From an uncultured Microbacteriaceae bacterium (GTDB lineage: Bacteria; Actinomycetota; Actinomycetes; Actinomycetales; Microbacteriaceae): 64,000 bases of DNA. The stretch's first letter is position 1, and each line of letters opens with the position of its first letter. A program made the translations under genes and the position numbers. Of this stretch, positions 35,621 to 44,212 are shown one piece after another. Below the pieces are notes generated by a model. It saw only the letters and a program-made list of their open reading frames with translations. It had not been told where the DNA came from and ran no database searches. Location: the NCBI GenBank assembly GCA_903940225.1, contig CAJAKC010000009.1, positions 18,985 through 82,984 of the forward strand, given 5' to 3'.

Positions 35621-36151
35621 ATGGATACAATTCCTGCCCTAACCGGGACGTCCGCCGATTGGCTACTCGTCTTGATTTCGGCACTTGCAGCGATTTTTGC
35701 ACTTTTCCAATTGAACGCGAACCGCCGGTCGGCTCGGGAGCAACTCAGGGCCTATCTCGTGTGTCGTTTAGAAATAGTCAATTCTGATCCCGGCCGTACC
35801 AAAGTCTTCTTGGAGTTGAAGAATCATGGGAAGACGCCAGCACGCAAATGCATTATTCATTTTTCTCATGGGGGTTGGCACGGGCTTAAGTCGATAAATC
35901 ACCTTCCATTCTTAACCCAGCAAGGAATTTCCATGATTCCACCAGGCGCGACATTTCGATATTTTCTTGGTTACGTCGATGCATCGTCAAATTTGTTAGG
36001 ACTCACCCGCGCGGCTGTAACTGGGACAATCAAATACTCGGTGTCCCCGGACGAAAAGAGTGTAAGCGAAACAATTACGCTAACCCTTCAGGATTTTGCG
36101 GGTGCGGTCCGGGTGAAGACGCGAAAACAAGCCACTAAACGATTGATTTAG
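35621..36151 (+). CDS. unrecognised protein with one N-terminal membrane helix, 176 aa
   Basis: I do not recognise this gene. From ATG 35621 (MDTIPALTGTSADWLLVLIS) a single hydrophobic helix spans residues ~12-30. It is followed by a basic stop-transfer segment (NANRRSAREQLRAY) and a ~130-residue soluble, beta-rich-looking domain with a basic end (KTRKQATKRLI). The positive-inside rule places the domain in the cytoplasm. GGTGAGG lies about 12 bases upstream; earlier in-frame starts at 35579 and 35585 lack a site. It is clearly more AT-rich than the surrounding housekeeping genes and follows the giant repeat gene by 52 bases. The stop interlocks with that of gnd (TTAG). Confidence 0.65.
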   Translation: MDTIPALTGTSADWLLVLISALAAIFALFQLNANRRSAREQLRAYLVCRLEIVNSDPGRTKVFLELKNHGKTPARKCIIHFSHGGWHGLKSINHLPFLTQQGISMIPPGATFRYFLGYVDASSNLLGLTRAAVTGTIKYSVSPDEKSVSETITLTLQDFAGAVRVKTRKQATKRLI

Positions 36152-37587
36152 TGAGTGTCTTCCGCCGCAATCTCGGTGCGGTTGCCCGACCAGAGTGTGT
36201 GGAACGTACCTGCCTTGTCAATCCGCTTGTAGGTGTGTGCACCGAAGAAATCACGCTGGCCCTGCACGAGGGCGGCGGGCAGTCGCTCGGCACGAAGGCC
36301 GTCGTAGTAGGACAGGGACGAACCGAACGCGGGAGCGGGGATGCCGGCCTGGGCGGCAGCGATAACGACTCGGCGCCACGCTTCCTGAGCACCCGATACG
36401 GCTTTCGCAAAATACGGCGCCGCCATCAAGAGCGCTAGTGTCTCGTCGGCGCGGTACGCCTCGGTGATGCGGTTGAGGAACTGGGCACGAATGATGCAGC
36501 CACCGCGCCAGATGCGGGCGACCTCGCCCAGGTTGATGTGCCAGTTGTATTCGGCGGCACCGGCGCGAATCGCGTCAAACCCTTGCGAATAGGCGACAAT
36601 CTTGGATGCGTAAAGGGCCTGACGAACGTCCTCGATAAACGCATCCTTGTCGGCGACGGCAAACGCCGACGGCCCGGCAAGTCCGCCGGCTAGCGCGCGC
36701 TGTTCGGGGTGCGAGGAGAGACCGCGGGCGAACACGGCCTCGGCGATTCCGGACACGGGAGTTCCTAGCGACAGTGCGGTCTGAACGGTCCAAACACCGG
36801 TGCCCTTTGACCCCGCCTGGTCGACGATGACGTCCACCAACGGCTTGCCCGTGGCGGCGTCCGTTTGGCGGAGGACTTCGGCGGTGATCTCGATGAGGTA
36901 CGACTCGAGTTCGCCCTTGTTCCACTCGGTGAACACATCGGCGATCTCGGCGGGGGAAAGGCCCGTGCCGCGACGGATGAGGTCGTACGCCTCGGCGATC
37001 AGTTGCATGTCGGCGTATTCGATGCCGTTGTGAATCATCTTGACGAAGTGCCCGGCGCCGTCGGTGCCGATGTGCGTGACGCAGGCTTCGCCTTCGGCAA
37101 TCGCGGCGATACCGGTGAGGATGGGCCCCAGTGTTTCCCACGCCTCGGCCGAACCGCCGGGCATAATGGACGGCCCGGTCAGGGCGCCCTCTTCTCCGCC
37201 GGAAATTCCGGCGCCCACAAAGTTGATGCCCGTTTCGCGAACGGCCTTTTCGCGACGAATCGTGTCGGTGAACAGCGCGTTTCCGCCGTCGACGATGATG
37301 TCGCCCGGTTCGAACACCTCACACAATTGGTCGATGACGGCGTCGGTTCCGGCGCCGGCCTTGACCATGATGATCGCGGTGCGGGGCTTGGATAGGGCCG
37401 CCGCAAATTCCTGGACCGTCGTGGCGGCGATGAAGTTCGCCTCGGGGTGGTCCGCGGTCAGTGTTTCTGTCTTGTCCCACGAGCGGTTGTAGACAGCGAC
37501 GCGGTTGCCGTCGCGTGACGCGAGATTACGAGCCAGATTCGACCCCATTACGGCGAGACCGACGACACCGATGTTGGCCTGAGACAT
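36148..37587 (-). CDS. gnd: 6-phosphogluconate dehydrogenase (decarboxylating)
   Basis: The 479-residue NADP+-dependent enzyme converts 6-phosphogluconate to ribulose-5-phosphate and CO2 in the oxidative pentose-phosphate pathway. The Rossmann start is IGVVGLAVMGSNLARNLA. The substrate and catalytic regions are FVGAGISGGEEGALTGPSIM and HFVKMIHNGIEYADMQLIAEA, with catalytic Lys and Glu-side residues. The C-terminal part contains IIRAQFLNRI and SLSYYDGLRAERLPAALVQGQRDFFGAHTY. An AGGAG site precedes the ATG. Confidence 0.96.
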   Translation of the reverse strand: MSQANIGVVGLAVMGSNLARNLASRDGNRVAVYNRSWDKTETLTADHPEANFIAATTVQEFAAALSKPRTAIIMVKAGAGTDAVIDQLCEVFEPGDIIVDGGNALFTDTIRREKAVRETGINFVGAGISGGEEGALTGPSIMPGGSAEAWETLGPILTGIAAIAEGEACVTHIGTDGAGHFVKMIHNGIEYADMQLIAEAYDLIRRGTGLSPAEIADVFTEWNKGELESYLIEITAEVLRQTDAATGKPLVDVIVDQAGSKGTGVWTVQTALSLGTPVSGIAEAVFARGLSSHPEQRALAGGLAGPSAFAVADKDAFIEDVRQALYASKIVAYSQGFDAIRAGAAEYNWHINLGEVARIWRGGCIIRAQFLNRITEAYRADETLALLMAAPYFAKAVSGAQEAWRRVVIAAAQAGIPAPAFGSSLSYYDGLRAERLPAALVQGQRDFFGAHTYKRIDKAGTFHTLWSGNRTEIAAEDTH

Positions 37588-37639
37588 TCCGACTCCTGAC
37601 GGGAAAAACGGGGTGAAAACCAGTCCCCAGCCTATCGGG

Positions 37640-37645
37640 TATGCT
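37640..37645 (+). promoter_or_regulatory. -10 box upstream of rplY
   Basis: TATGCT, about 131 bases before the rplY ATG. It implies an untranslated leader of roughly 125 bases, much longer than at most genes in this window. Confidence 0.4.
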
Positions 37646-37668
37646 GAAAACGAACTTCGGCGAGGGAT

Positions 37669-37682
37669 TCACGGATCCGTGA
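37669..37682 (+). promoter_or_regulatory. perfect 14-bp palindrome in the rplY leader
   Basis: TCACGGATCCGTGA is identical to its reverse complement. It could form a small RNA hairpin or bind a dimeric regulator. Confidence 0.4.
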
Positions 37683-37746
37683 TCGACGCGGTGGGTTGGC
37701 CTCGGTCTTCCTCACGCTTCGGGCGTTCGAGTTGAAACACCAACCA

Positions 37747-37760
37747 GGGGTCGCGACCCC
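37747..37760 (+). promoter_or_regulatory. second perfect 14-bp palindrome just before the rplY ribosome binding site
   Basis: GGGGTCGCGACCCC is identical to its reverse complement and sits immediately upstream of GAAAGG, the likely ribosome binding site, 16 bases before the ATG. Confidence 0.4.
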
Positions 37761-37775
37761 GCGAAAGGCAACATC

Positions 37776-38393
37776 ATGGCTGAACAATTTGCACTCAAGG
37801 GCGAAGAACGCGCCGCATTCGGCAAGGGCGCTGCGCGCAAGCTGCGCGCACTCGGCAACGTGCCCGCCGTCATCTACGGACACGGCGAAGACCCGCGTCA
37901 CGTGATGGTCAACGCACACGAACTGAGCCTGCTCGTTCGTCACAAGAATGTGCTCATCGACCTTGACGTGAACGGCAAGAAGGAACTGGTCCTGGTCAAG
38001 GACGTACAGAAGGATTACGTGCGCCAGATCATCGAACACGTTGACCTCGTCATCGTCAAGAAGGGTGAGACCGTGACGGTCAACATCCCCGTTTCCATCA
38101 TCGGGCATCCGTTCGCGGGAACCGTTGCGATGCTGGAGCACCAGACCATCCAGGTCGAGGCCGAAGCGACACAGATCCCTGAGCACCTCGAGGTCGACGT
38201 CACCGGAATGCTCGAGCACACGCACATTTCGGCGAAGGACGTCACTTTGCCCGCCGGCGTCAAGCTGCACCTTGACCCCGAGGCGATCATCGTTGCGATT
38301 CAGGCCGTTCCGAGCGCCGAGTCGCTGGGAACCGACACCGTTGCCGCCGAAGCACCCGAGGCACCCAAGGCGTCTGAAGACGCAGCAGAGTAA
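37776..38393 (+). CDS. rplY: 50S ribosomal protein L25 / general stress protein Ctc
   Basis: The 205-residue long form has the 5S-rRNA-binding L25 domain (residues ~1-95: KGEERAAFGKGAARKLRALGNVPAVIYG, then VKDVQKDYVRQIIEHVDL) followed by the TL5/Ctc beta domain (~100-185). The Ala/Glu-rich C-terminal tail (AAEAPEAPKASEDAAE) is typical of actinobacterial members. pth follows after two bases, the usual rplY-pth pair. The long leader with two palindromes suggests post-transcriptional or autogenous control. Confidence 0.95.
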   Translation: MAEQFALKGEERAAFGKGAARKLRALGNVPAVIYGHGEDPRHVMVNAHELSLLVRHKNVLIDLDVNGKKELVLVKDVQKDYVRQIIEHVDLVIVKKGETVTVNIPVSIIGHPFAGTVAMLEHQTIQVEAEATQIPEHLEVDVTGMLEHTHISAKDVTLPAGVKLHLDPEAIIVAIQAVPSAESLGTDTVAAEAPEAPKASEDAAE

Positions 38394-38395
38394 TC

Positions 38396-38977
38396 ATGTC
38401 GACTGCGTGGCTCGTAGTCGGGCTCGGTAACCCCGGGCCTGACTACGCCACGCACCGGCACTCCGTCGGTCAGCGCGTTGTCGAAGAAATCGCCGCGCAA
38501 CTGGGGGAGAAGTTCACGCGCCACAAGTCGATCGCGAACGTGGCCGAGGGCCGTTTTCAGCCCGGCACGGACAAAGTCATTCTTGCGACGCTACTCAGTT
38601 TCATGAACACCTCGGGCGTTCCGATTCGACGACTGGCGGATTTCTTCGGGGTTGACCCCGAGCACGTCATCGTCGTTCACGACGACATCGACCTGCCGTT
38701 CGACACCGTGCGCATCAAGTTCGGCGGCGGGCACGGCGGCCAGAACGGGTTGCGGTCGACGATTCAACACATCGGTGCCGAGTTCGTGCGCGTACGCGTG
38801 GGCGTCGGCCGACCCACCGGGCAGAAGGAAGCCGCCGTTCACGTGCTGGAACCGTTCTCCAAATCCGAGCGCGAGGTTCTGCCGAGCCTCATCGCCGATG
38901 CGGCCGGTGCGGTCGAATCGATCGTTCTCGAGGGGCTGTCTGCCGCTCAGTTGCGGCACCACTCGCCGCCGCAATAG
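38396..38977 (+). CDS. pth: peptidyl-tRNA hydrolase
   Basis: The 193-residue enzyme recycles peptidyl-tRNA released by stalled ribosomes. The active-site pattern is present: GNPGPDYATHRHSVG (Asn10-like and catalytic His), LSFMNTSG with the substrate Asn, VHDDIDLPF with the catalytic Asp, and GGHGGQNGLRSTIQHIG. The common RHNVG is RHSVG here, a mild variation. It is translationally close to rplY and followed by mfd. Confidence 0.95.
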   Translation: MSTAWLVVGLGNPGPDYATHRHSVGQRVVEEIAAQLGEKFTRHKSIANVAEGRFQPGTDKVILATLLSFMNTSGVPIRRLADFFGVDPEHVIVVHDDIDLPFDTVRIKFGGGHGGQNGLRSTIQHIGAEFVRVRVGVGRPTGQKEAAVHVLEPFSKSEREVLPSLIADAAGAVESIVLEGLSAAQLRHHSPPQ

Positions 38978-38984
38978 CCCGCCC

Positions 38985-38990
38985 TAGACT
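38985..38990 (+). promoter_or_regulatory. -10 box of leaderless promoter for mfd
   Basis: TAGACT followed by six bases and the GTG start at 38997, in the 19-base gap after pth. Confidence 0.5.
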
Positions 38991-38996
38991 GAACCA

Positions 38997-41900
38997 GTGA
39001 GTCTCGCGGGGTTGGTGGCATTAGTAAGGCCCCTGACTCGTACCCTCAGCGGGTCTTCGCTTGTCCTCGACGACGGCGCCCGCGCACCCTTTATTGCGGC
39101 GATGTGTGCCGATCCGCAGATCGTTTTGGTCGTCACGGCGACGGGTCGCGAAGCCGATTCGCTGGCGGAATCGCTGACCACGTGGGGCGTCGACGCCATC
39201 ATTTTCCCATCGTGGGAAACCCTGCCGCACGAACGGTTGAGCCCGTCGAGTGAGACCATCGCCAACCGGGTCCAGGCGCTGCGCCGCGTGCGCACGTGGA
39301 ACGGTGCGCAATCACTTGTTGTCATCGCGAGCGTTCGTGCCGCACTGCAACCCATCTCGGCCGCGGTGGCCGATTCCGCGCCGCTGACGCTGGCCGTCGG
39401 CGAACGGCACAACCTGCTCGATGTGTCGCGGGCGCTTCTGGAACGCGGGTATCAGCGCGTCGACATGGTGTCGCGCCGTGGCGAGATGGCGGTGCGTGGC
39501 GGAATCCTTGACGTGTTCCCACCGCTGGGCGGTCACCCGTGCCGCGTCGACTTTTTCGGCGACGAAATCGACGAGATTCGTGAGTTCTCGATCGCCGACC
39601 AGCGATCGCTCGCCACCGTGAAATCGGTCGAGGCGTCGGCGGTGCGCGAAATTCTGTTGACCCCCGAAGTACGCAAGCGTGCCGCGAAACTCGCCGAACG
39701 CGTGCCGAGCCTGCGTTCACTGGCCGAACCGATCGCCGAGGGCATCGCCGTTCCCGGAATGGAATCGCTGCTGCCCGCCCTCGTCGACAAGGTCGTTCCG
39801 CTCGTGTCGTTCTTTCCCGACTCTGCGAGCGTCATCGTTGTTGGGCCCGATCGAGTCCGCGCCCGTGCGGAAAGCCTGCGACTGACCAATCAGGAATTCC
39901 TCGCCGCAGCGTGGCATTCGGTCGGTGACGGCGGTGAGGTTCCCATTGATCTGGCGATGGCCGACTTCGTTGATCTTGACCAGTTCCGCACCGATGTGGC
40001 AAAACGCGAATACGTCACCATGGCGTCGCTCGATTCCGGAAATGAAACGCGGGTCAACTCGACGCCGATCCCGTCGTTCGTTGGCGACCCCGACGGCGCG
40101 GTTGCGTTTGCGGGGGAGCGCCTGAAGGCCGGCGGAATCGTGGTCATCGTCGCGGCCGGACACGGAACCCTCGATCGCGCCCGTGAGATGCTCTCCGAAG
40201 CGGAACTGGCTGCCCGTCCCGTCGATGTCATTCCCGACGACCCCGAGAAGGGAGTCGCCTACCTCGTCATGGGGTCGATGGATCACGGGGTCGAATTCCC
40301 CGACGCCGGGCTGACCGTCATCGGCGAAGCGGAATTCTTTGGCCGACGCGAATCGAACGTGTCGAAAGACTCAACCCGACTGGCGGCCAAACGAAAGTCC
40401 ACCGTCGACCCGCTGTCGCTCGTCGCGGGGGACTACATCGTTCACGAAACGCACGGAATCGGGCGATTCGTCGACATGGTCGAACGCGACATCGTCGTCA
40501 ACGCGCGCACCAAGACAAAAGCAAAGCGCGAATACCTCGTCATCGAATACGCCCCCAGCAAGCGCGGATTCCCGGGCGACAAGTTGTATGTGCCGACCGA
40601 CCAGTTGGGACTCGTGTCGCGGTATGTCGGTGGAGAAGACCCGACGCTGTCGAAGATGGGCGGATCGGACTGGTCGGCGACGAAGGGCCGCGCCCGCAAG
40701 GCGGTGCGCCAAATCGCGGTCGAGCTCGTCAAACTGTATGCCGCCCGCGCTCAATCCCGCGGATTCGCGTTCCCGCCGGATACCCCGTGGCAACGCGAGT
40801 TGGAAGACGCGTTCCCGTATCACGAGACTCCCGACCAGTTGACGACCATCGACGAGGTCAAGGCCGACATGGAACGGGAAATCCCGATGGATCGCCTGTT
40901 GGCGGGTGACGTCGGGTTCGGCAAGACCGAGGTTGCTGTTCGCGCAACGTTCAAGGCGGTCATGGCGGGCAAACAGGTCGCCGTCATTGCACCGACCACC
41001 CTGTTGGTGCGCCAGCACACCGAAACCTTCCGAGACCGATTCGCGGGATTCCCCGTGCGACTCGCGCCGCTGTCGCGATTCCAGTCCGACTCCGAAGTGA
41101 AGGCATCGGTTGCGGCGTTGGCCGACGGAACTCTCGACGTCGTTATCGGAACGCACCGACTGTTGTCGTCGGGGATTAGTTTCAAAGACCTCGGACTGGT
41201 CATCATCGACGAGGAACAGCGGTTCGGCGTTGAGCACAAAGAGGCGCTGAAGAAACTCAAGACCAACGTCGACGTACTGGCGATGAGCGCGACCCCGATT
41301 CCCCGAACGCTCGAGATGGCGATTGCGGGAATCCGCGAAATGTCGACCCTTGCCACCCCGCCGGAGGAACGCCATCCTGTGCTCACGTATGTCGGTGAGT
41401 ACTCGGACGATCAGGTGTCCGCCGCCATCAAACGCGAAATGCTGCGCGAAGGCCAAGTGTTTTACGTGCACAACCGGGTCTCGTCGATTGCCGGTGTTGC
41501 CGCGCGACTGTCGGAACTGGTTCCCGACGCGCGCATCGCCGTCGCGCACGGAAAACTGTCCGAAGCACAGCTGGAACAGGTCATGCTCGACTTTTGGGAC
41601 CGCAAATACGACGTCCTCGTGTGCACGACGATCATCGAAACCGGTCTCGATGTTCCCAACGCGAACACGCTCATCGTGGACCGCGCCGACAAGTACGGGC
41701 TCAGCCAATTGCACCAACTGCGCGGTCGCGTCGGCCGCTCGCGCGTTCGTGCTTATGCATATTTCCTCTACGACCGCGGACACGAACTGAGCGAAACCGC
41801 CTACGAGCGGCTCAAAACGATTTCGCAAAACGCCGACCTCGGTGGGGGAATGGCGATCGCCATGAAAGACCTCGAGTTGCGGGGGGCGGGCAACCTGCTG

Positions 41901-42455
41901 GGTGCCGAACAGGCCGGGCACATCGCCGGAGTCGGGTTCGACCTGTATTTGCGCATGATTTCCGAAGCCGTCGGCGAATTCAAGGGCGAAGCAGCCCCCG
42001 AATCGAACGACCTGCGACTGGAAATCCCCGTCGACGCCCGAATCCCCGACGACTACATCGATTCCGAGCGGCTGCGACTCGAGGCGTATCAAAAACTGTC
42101 CGCCGCGTCCTTCCCGACCGCAGCCGACGACGCCATCGACCGCGAACTCGACGAACTCGTCGATCGATACGGCGAGGTCCCCGCGCAAGTGCTCACCCTC
42201 GCCTCTATCGCGCGACTGCGCCGCAAGATTGCGCTGTGGGGAATCACCGACCTTGTCACCACCGGAACAAACCTGCGAATCGTCGGCGAAGCGCTGCCCG
42301 ATTCCCGCCAAACTCGCCTGCAACGACTGTATGCGGGGGCGAAATACGTCACCACCATGAACTCGTCGATCGTGCCGATGCCCGCGCGCGAAGGCGACGA
42401 GCTTGTTGCCTGGGTAGACGACCTCGTCACCGCCATCTATGGTGATGAATCATGA
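38997..42455 (+). CDS. mfd: transcription-repair coupling factor
   Basis: The 1152-residue DNA translocase removes stalled RNA polymerase and recruits UvrA. Order: UvrB-homology module (~residues 1-350, with WETLPHERLSPS and RRGEMAVRGGILDVFPP), RNA-polymerase-interaction domain (~460-540, DYIVHETHGIGRFVDM), helicase domain 1 (Walker A GDVGFGKTEVAVRATF, DEEQRFGVEHKE), helicase domain 2 (TTIIETGLDVPNANT, QLRGRVGRSRVRAYAYF), and a C-terminal TRCF domain. The leaderless GTG start is supported by the -10 box. The stop overlaps the mazG ATG. Confidence 0.97.
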   Translation: MSLAGLVALVRPLTRTLSGSSLVLDDGARAPFIAAMCADPQIVLVVTATGREADSLAESLTTWGVDAIIFPSWETLPHERLSPSSETIANRVQALRRVRTWNGAQSLVVIASVRAALQPISAAVADSAPLTLAVGERHNLLDVSRALLERGYQRVDMVSRRGEMAVRGGILDVFPPLGGHPCRVDFFGDEIDEIREFSIADQRSLATVKSVEASAVREILLTPEVRKRAAKLAERVPSLRSLAEPIAEGIAVPGMESLLPALVDKVVPLVSFFPDSASVIVVGPDRVRARAESLRLTNQEFLAAAWHSVGDGGEVPIDLAMADFVDLDQFRTDVAKREYVTMASLDSGNETRVNSTPIPSFVGDPDGAVAFAGERLKAGGIVVIVAAGHGTLDRAREMLSEAELAARPVDVIPDDPEKGVAYLVMGSMDHGVEFPDAGLTVIGEAEFFGRRESNVSKDSTRLAAKRKSTVDPLSLVAGDYIVHETHGIGRFVDMVERDIVVNARTKTKAKREYLVIEYAPSKRGFPGDKLYVPTDQLGLVSRYVGGEDPTLSKMGGSDWSATKGRARKAVRQIAVELVKLYAARAQSRGFAFPPDTPWQRELEDAFPYHETPDQLTTIDEVKADMEREIPMDRLLAGDVGFGKTEVAVRATFKAVMAGKQVAVIAPTTLLVRQHTETFRDRFAGFPVRLAPLSRFQSDSEVKASVAALADGTLDVVIGTHRLLSSGISFKDLGLVIIDEEQRFGVEHKEALKKLKTNVDVLAMSATPIPRTLEMAIAGIREMSTLATPPEERHPVLTYVGEYSDDQVSAAIKREMLREGQVFYVHNRVSSIAGVAARLSELVPDARIAVAHGKLSEAQLEQVMLDFWDRKYDVLVCTTIIETGLDVPNANTLIVDRADKYGLSQLHQLRGRVGRSRVRAYAYFLYDRGHELSETAYERLKTISQNADLGGGMAIAMKDLELRGAGNLLGAEQAGHIAGVGFDLYLRMISEAVGEFKGEAAPESNDLRLEIPVDARIPDDYIDSERLRLEAYQKLSAASFPTAADDAIDRELDELVDRYGEVPAQVLTLASIARLRRKIALWGITDLVTTGTNLRIVGEALPDSRQTRLQRLYAGAKYVTTMNSSIVPMPAREGDELVAWVDDLVTAIYGDES

Positions 42456-43084
42456 GCGAATCCCGCCACCCCGAACTCGACGCGCTGATCGAAGTCATGG
42501 CGACGCTGCGCGGCCCCGACGGGTGCGCGTGGGACCGCGAACAAACGCACGAGTCGCTGCTCAAGTACCTGATCGAAGAAAGTCACGAATTCATCGACGC
42601 GGTCGAATCGGGTGACCGCGACCACATGATCGAAGAACTGGGCGATGTGCTGTACCAGGTGCTGTTTCACGCCGACCTGGGCGCGGATGCCGAACGACCG
42701 TTCGACATCGAGGATGTTGCCCGCGTCGCCCGAACGAAGATGGTCGGTCGCCACCCCCACGTGTTCGGCGATGTCACTGCCGATACCGCCGACGAGGTTG
42801 TCGCGAACTGGGAGAAATGGAAAGCCGCCGAAAAGCCCGAACGCGAATCGAAGTTCGACGGACTGCCGAAGGGGCTGCCGGCGCTGGCGCTCGCCGACAA
42901 AGTCATCGGAAAACTGACACAGGCGCCGTCGAGCGATTCACTGCCGGCGGGCACGACCTCGGATGACCTGGGTGAGCTGTTGTTCGGGCTCGTCGCCGCG
43001 GCTAGGGCACAGGGCCTTGACGCCGAAGCCGCCCTGCGTGCCGCGGTTCGCCGCGCTATTTCCGCGGACGAAGCCGCGGAATAA
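42452..43084 (+). CDS. mazG: MazG family nucleoside triphosphate pyrophosphohydrolase
   Basis: The 210-residue enzyme hydrolyses NTPs or dNTPs to monophosphates, either cleaning aberrant nucleotides or affecting the stringent response. The conserved block GPDGCAWDREQTHESLLKYL, then EESHEFIDAVE and MIEELGDVLYQVLFHADL, supplies the EExxE...ExxD metal site. Its ATG overlaps the mfd stop (ATGA). The C-terminus overlaps the convergent membrane-protein gene by 29 bases. The mfd-mazG-eno order matches mycobacteria. Confidence 0.93.
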   Translation: MSESRHPELDALIEVMATLRGPDGCAWDREQTHESLLKYLIEESHEFIDAVESGDRDHMIEELGDVLYQVLFHADLGADAERPFDIEDVARVARTKMVGRHPHVFGDVTADTADEVVANWEKWKAAEKPERESKFDGLPKGLPALALADKVIGKLTQAPSSDSLPAGTTSDDLGELLFGLVAAARAQGLDAEAALRAAVRRAISADEAAE

Positions 43085-44141
43085 CGACCATCCCGGCAAT
43101 CCATAACGCAACGACCGACAACTGACCGATCAGCCCTAGGGTGAACCCGGACTGCGTGTCATCGACAACTTTCTGAGATGCCGTGCCATCCGGATAATCG
43201 GGATACGGTTGACCCGTTTCAGCTAAAAGTTCGCACTCGTTGACGACAATGTTTTCGACCGGAGCAATCTGCAGGGCTCGCGACGAAATCGCTACGGTCG
43301 AAAACAGATCAATCGGCGCGGTCACTTTGTTCACCTCGGGGGTAATGGGCGCGCTGTCGCCCGCCCAGAGTGTTTGATCGTAGGTCGCAATCATCGGTTC
43401 GACCGATTCAGAGACCAACACGAAAGGATTGACGGGGGCCGCCGGCCAGACGAGGTCGTAGCGCGGAATCATGACGGTGCTCAACGAAGGGTTGGGACAC
43501 TTCGGGTCCTTGGGGTACCCGGTGTCCGGGTCGACTTCGGACTGGTCGGAAGGCCACTCCATCGACCACGTTCGTGTGGTCTGCTTGATTCCCGGCAACG
43601 CGGTAACGGCAGCCAAGACGAGGAACGGGCCGAGCACGAGCGACGCAATCGCACCGTAGGCGACAGCGGTCGCCGCGCCCGGTTTGCGAATGGTGGTGAA
43701 CGCGACCGCAACGAGCAGGTCGACGATGAGGATTTCGAGCTTGAGCGATCCGAGCGCGGGAATCCACACGGCCGGCGAAACACTCGTCGACAGCAGTGCC
43801 CAGAGAATCGCGGGCGTGGCGGCTACGAGGAGTGACGAACCGACGATGAACGCCGTGACGAACGAGTTGAGGAAACCGCTCGCGCCGGTTGCACTGCGAA
43901 CCCGGTCAACGATCGCCGGGATGGTGAAGAGTGCGAACGCGAGAACGAACAGCGTCACGAACGACAGTGACATCCGCCCCGCATCGAGCCCCGGGACGGT
44001 CGTGTTCTCGTTGAATGTGGTGAGTGCCGTCGCGACGAGGGCGAGGATCCCCTCGGCGGCAACGATCGTCAGCCACAGTGGGGTGCGTACGACGGCGACG
44101 ATGGAATTTCTGATCTGAGTGACAATTCTGGGATTGCTCAT
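43056..44141 (-). CDS. unrecognised polytopic membrane protein, 361 aa
   Basis: I do not recognise the family. Five hydrophobic helices lie in the first ~185 residues (from EGILALVATALTTF to LGPFLVLAAVTALPG). A ~135-residue probably extracytoplasmic domain follows (TWSMEWPSDQSEVDPDTGYP; single cysteines in PKCPNP and NECELL). A final helix (LIGQLSVVALWIAGMVVIP) precedes a basic tail (RLRPRK). The layout recalls the 585-residue protein at 29.5 kb, but I see no convincing shared motif. GACACT lies six bases before the ATG. It sits between mazG and hisS, where reference gene orders I recall have no counterpart. Confidence 0.75.
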   Translation of the reverse strand: MSNPRIVTQIRNSIVAVVRTPLWLTIVAAEGILALVATALTTFNENTTVPGLDAGRMSLSFVTLFVLAFALFTIPAIVDRVRSATGASGFLNSFVTAFIVGSSLLVAATPAILWALLSTSVSPAVWIPALGSLKLEILIVDLLVAVAFTTIRKPGAATAVAYGAIASLVLGPFLVLAAVTALPGIKQTTRTWSMEWPSDQSEVDPDTGYPKDPKCPNPSLSTVMIPRYDLVWPAAPVNPFVLVSESVEPMIATYDQTLWAGDSAPITPEVNKVTAPIDLFSTVAISSRALQIAPVENIVVNECELLAETGQPYPDYPDGTASQKVVDDTQSGFTLGLIGQLSVVALWIAGMVVIPRLRPRK

Positions 44142-44212
44142 ATGTTAAGTGTCTCACCGTTTGGTCGAAGGCCTGACGGGTATTGTTCGCGGCGCGTGAA
44201 ACAATAGGGAAC

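Noticed and set aside
40371..42323. 650-codon open frame antisense to mfd
   Set aside because: It lies entirely opposite the well-supported mfd gene, has no recognisable motif or ribosome binding site, and reflects the GC-biased codon use of mfd.
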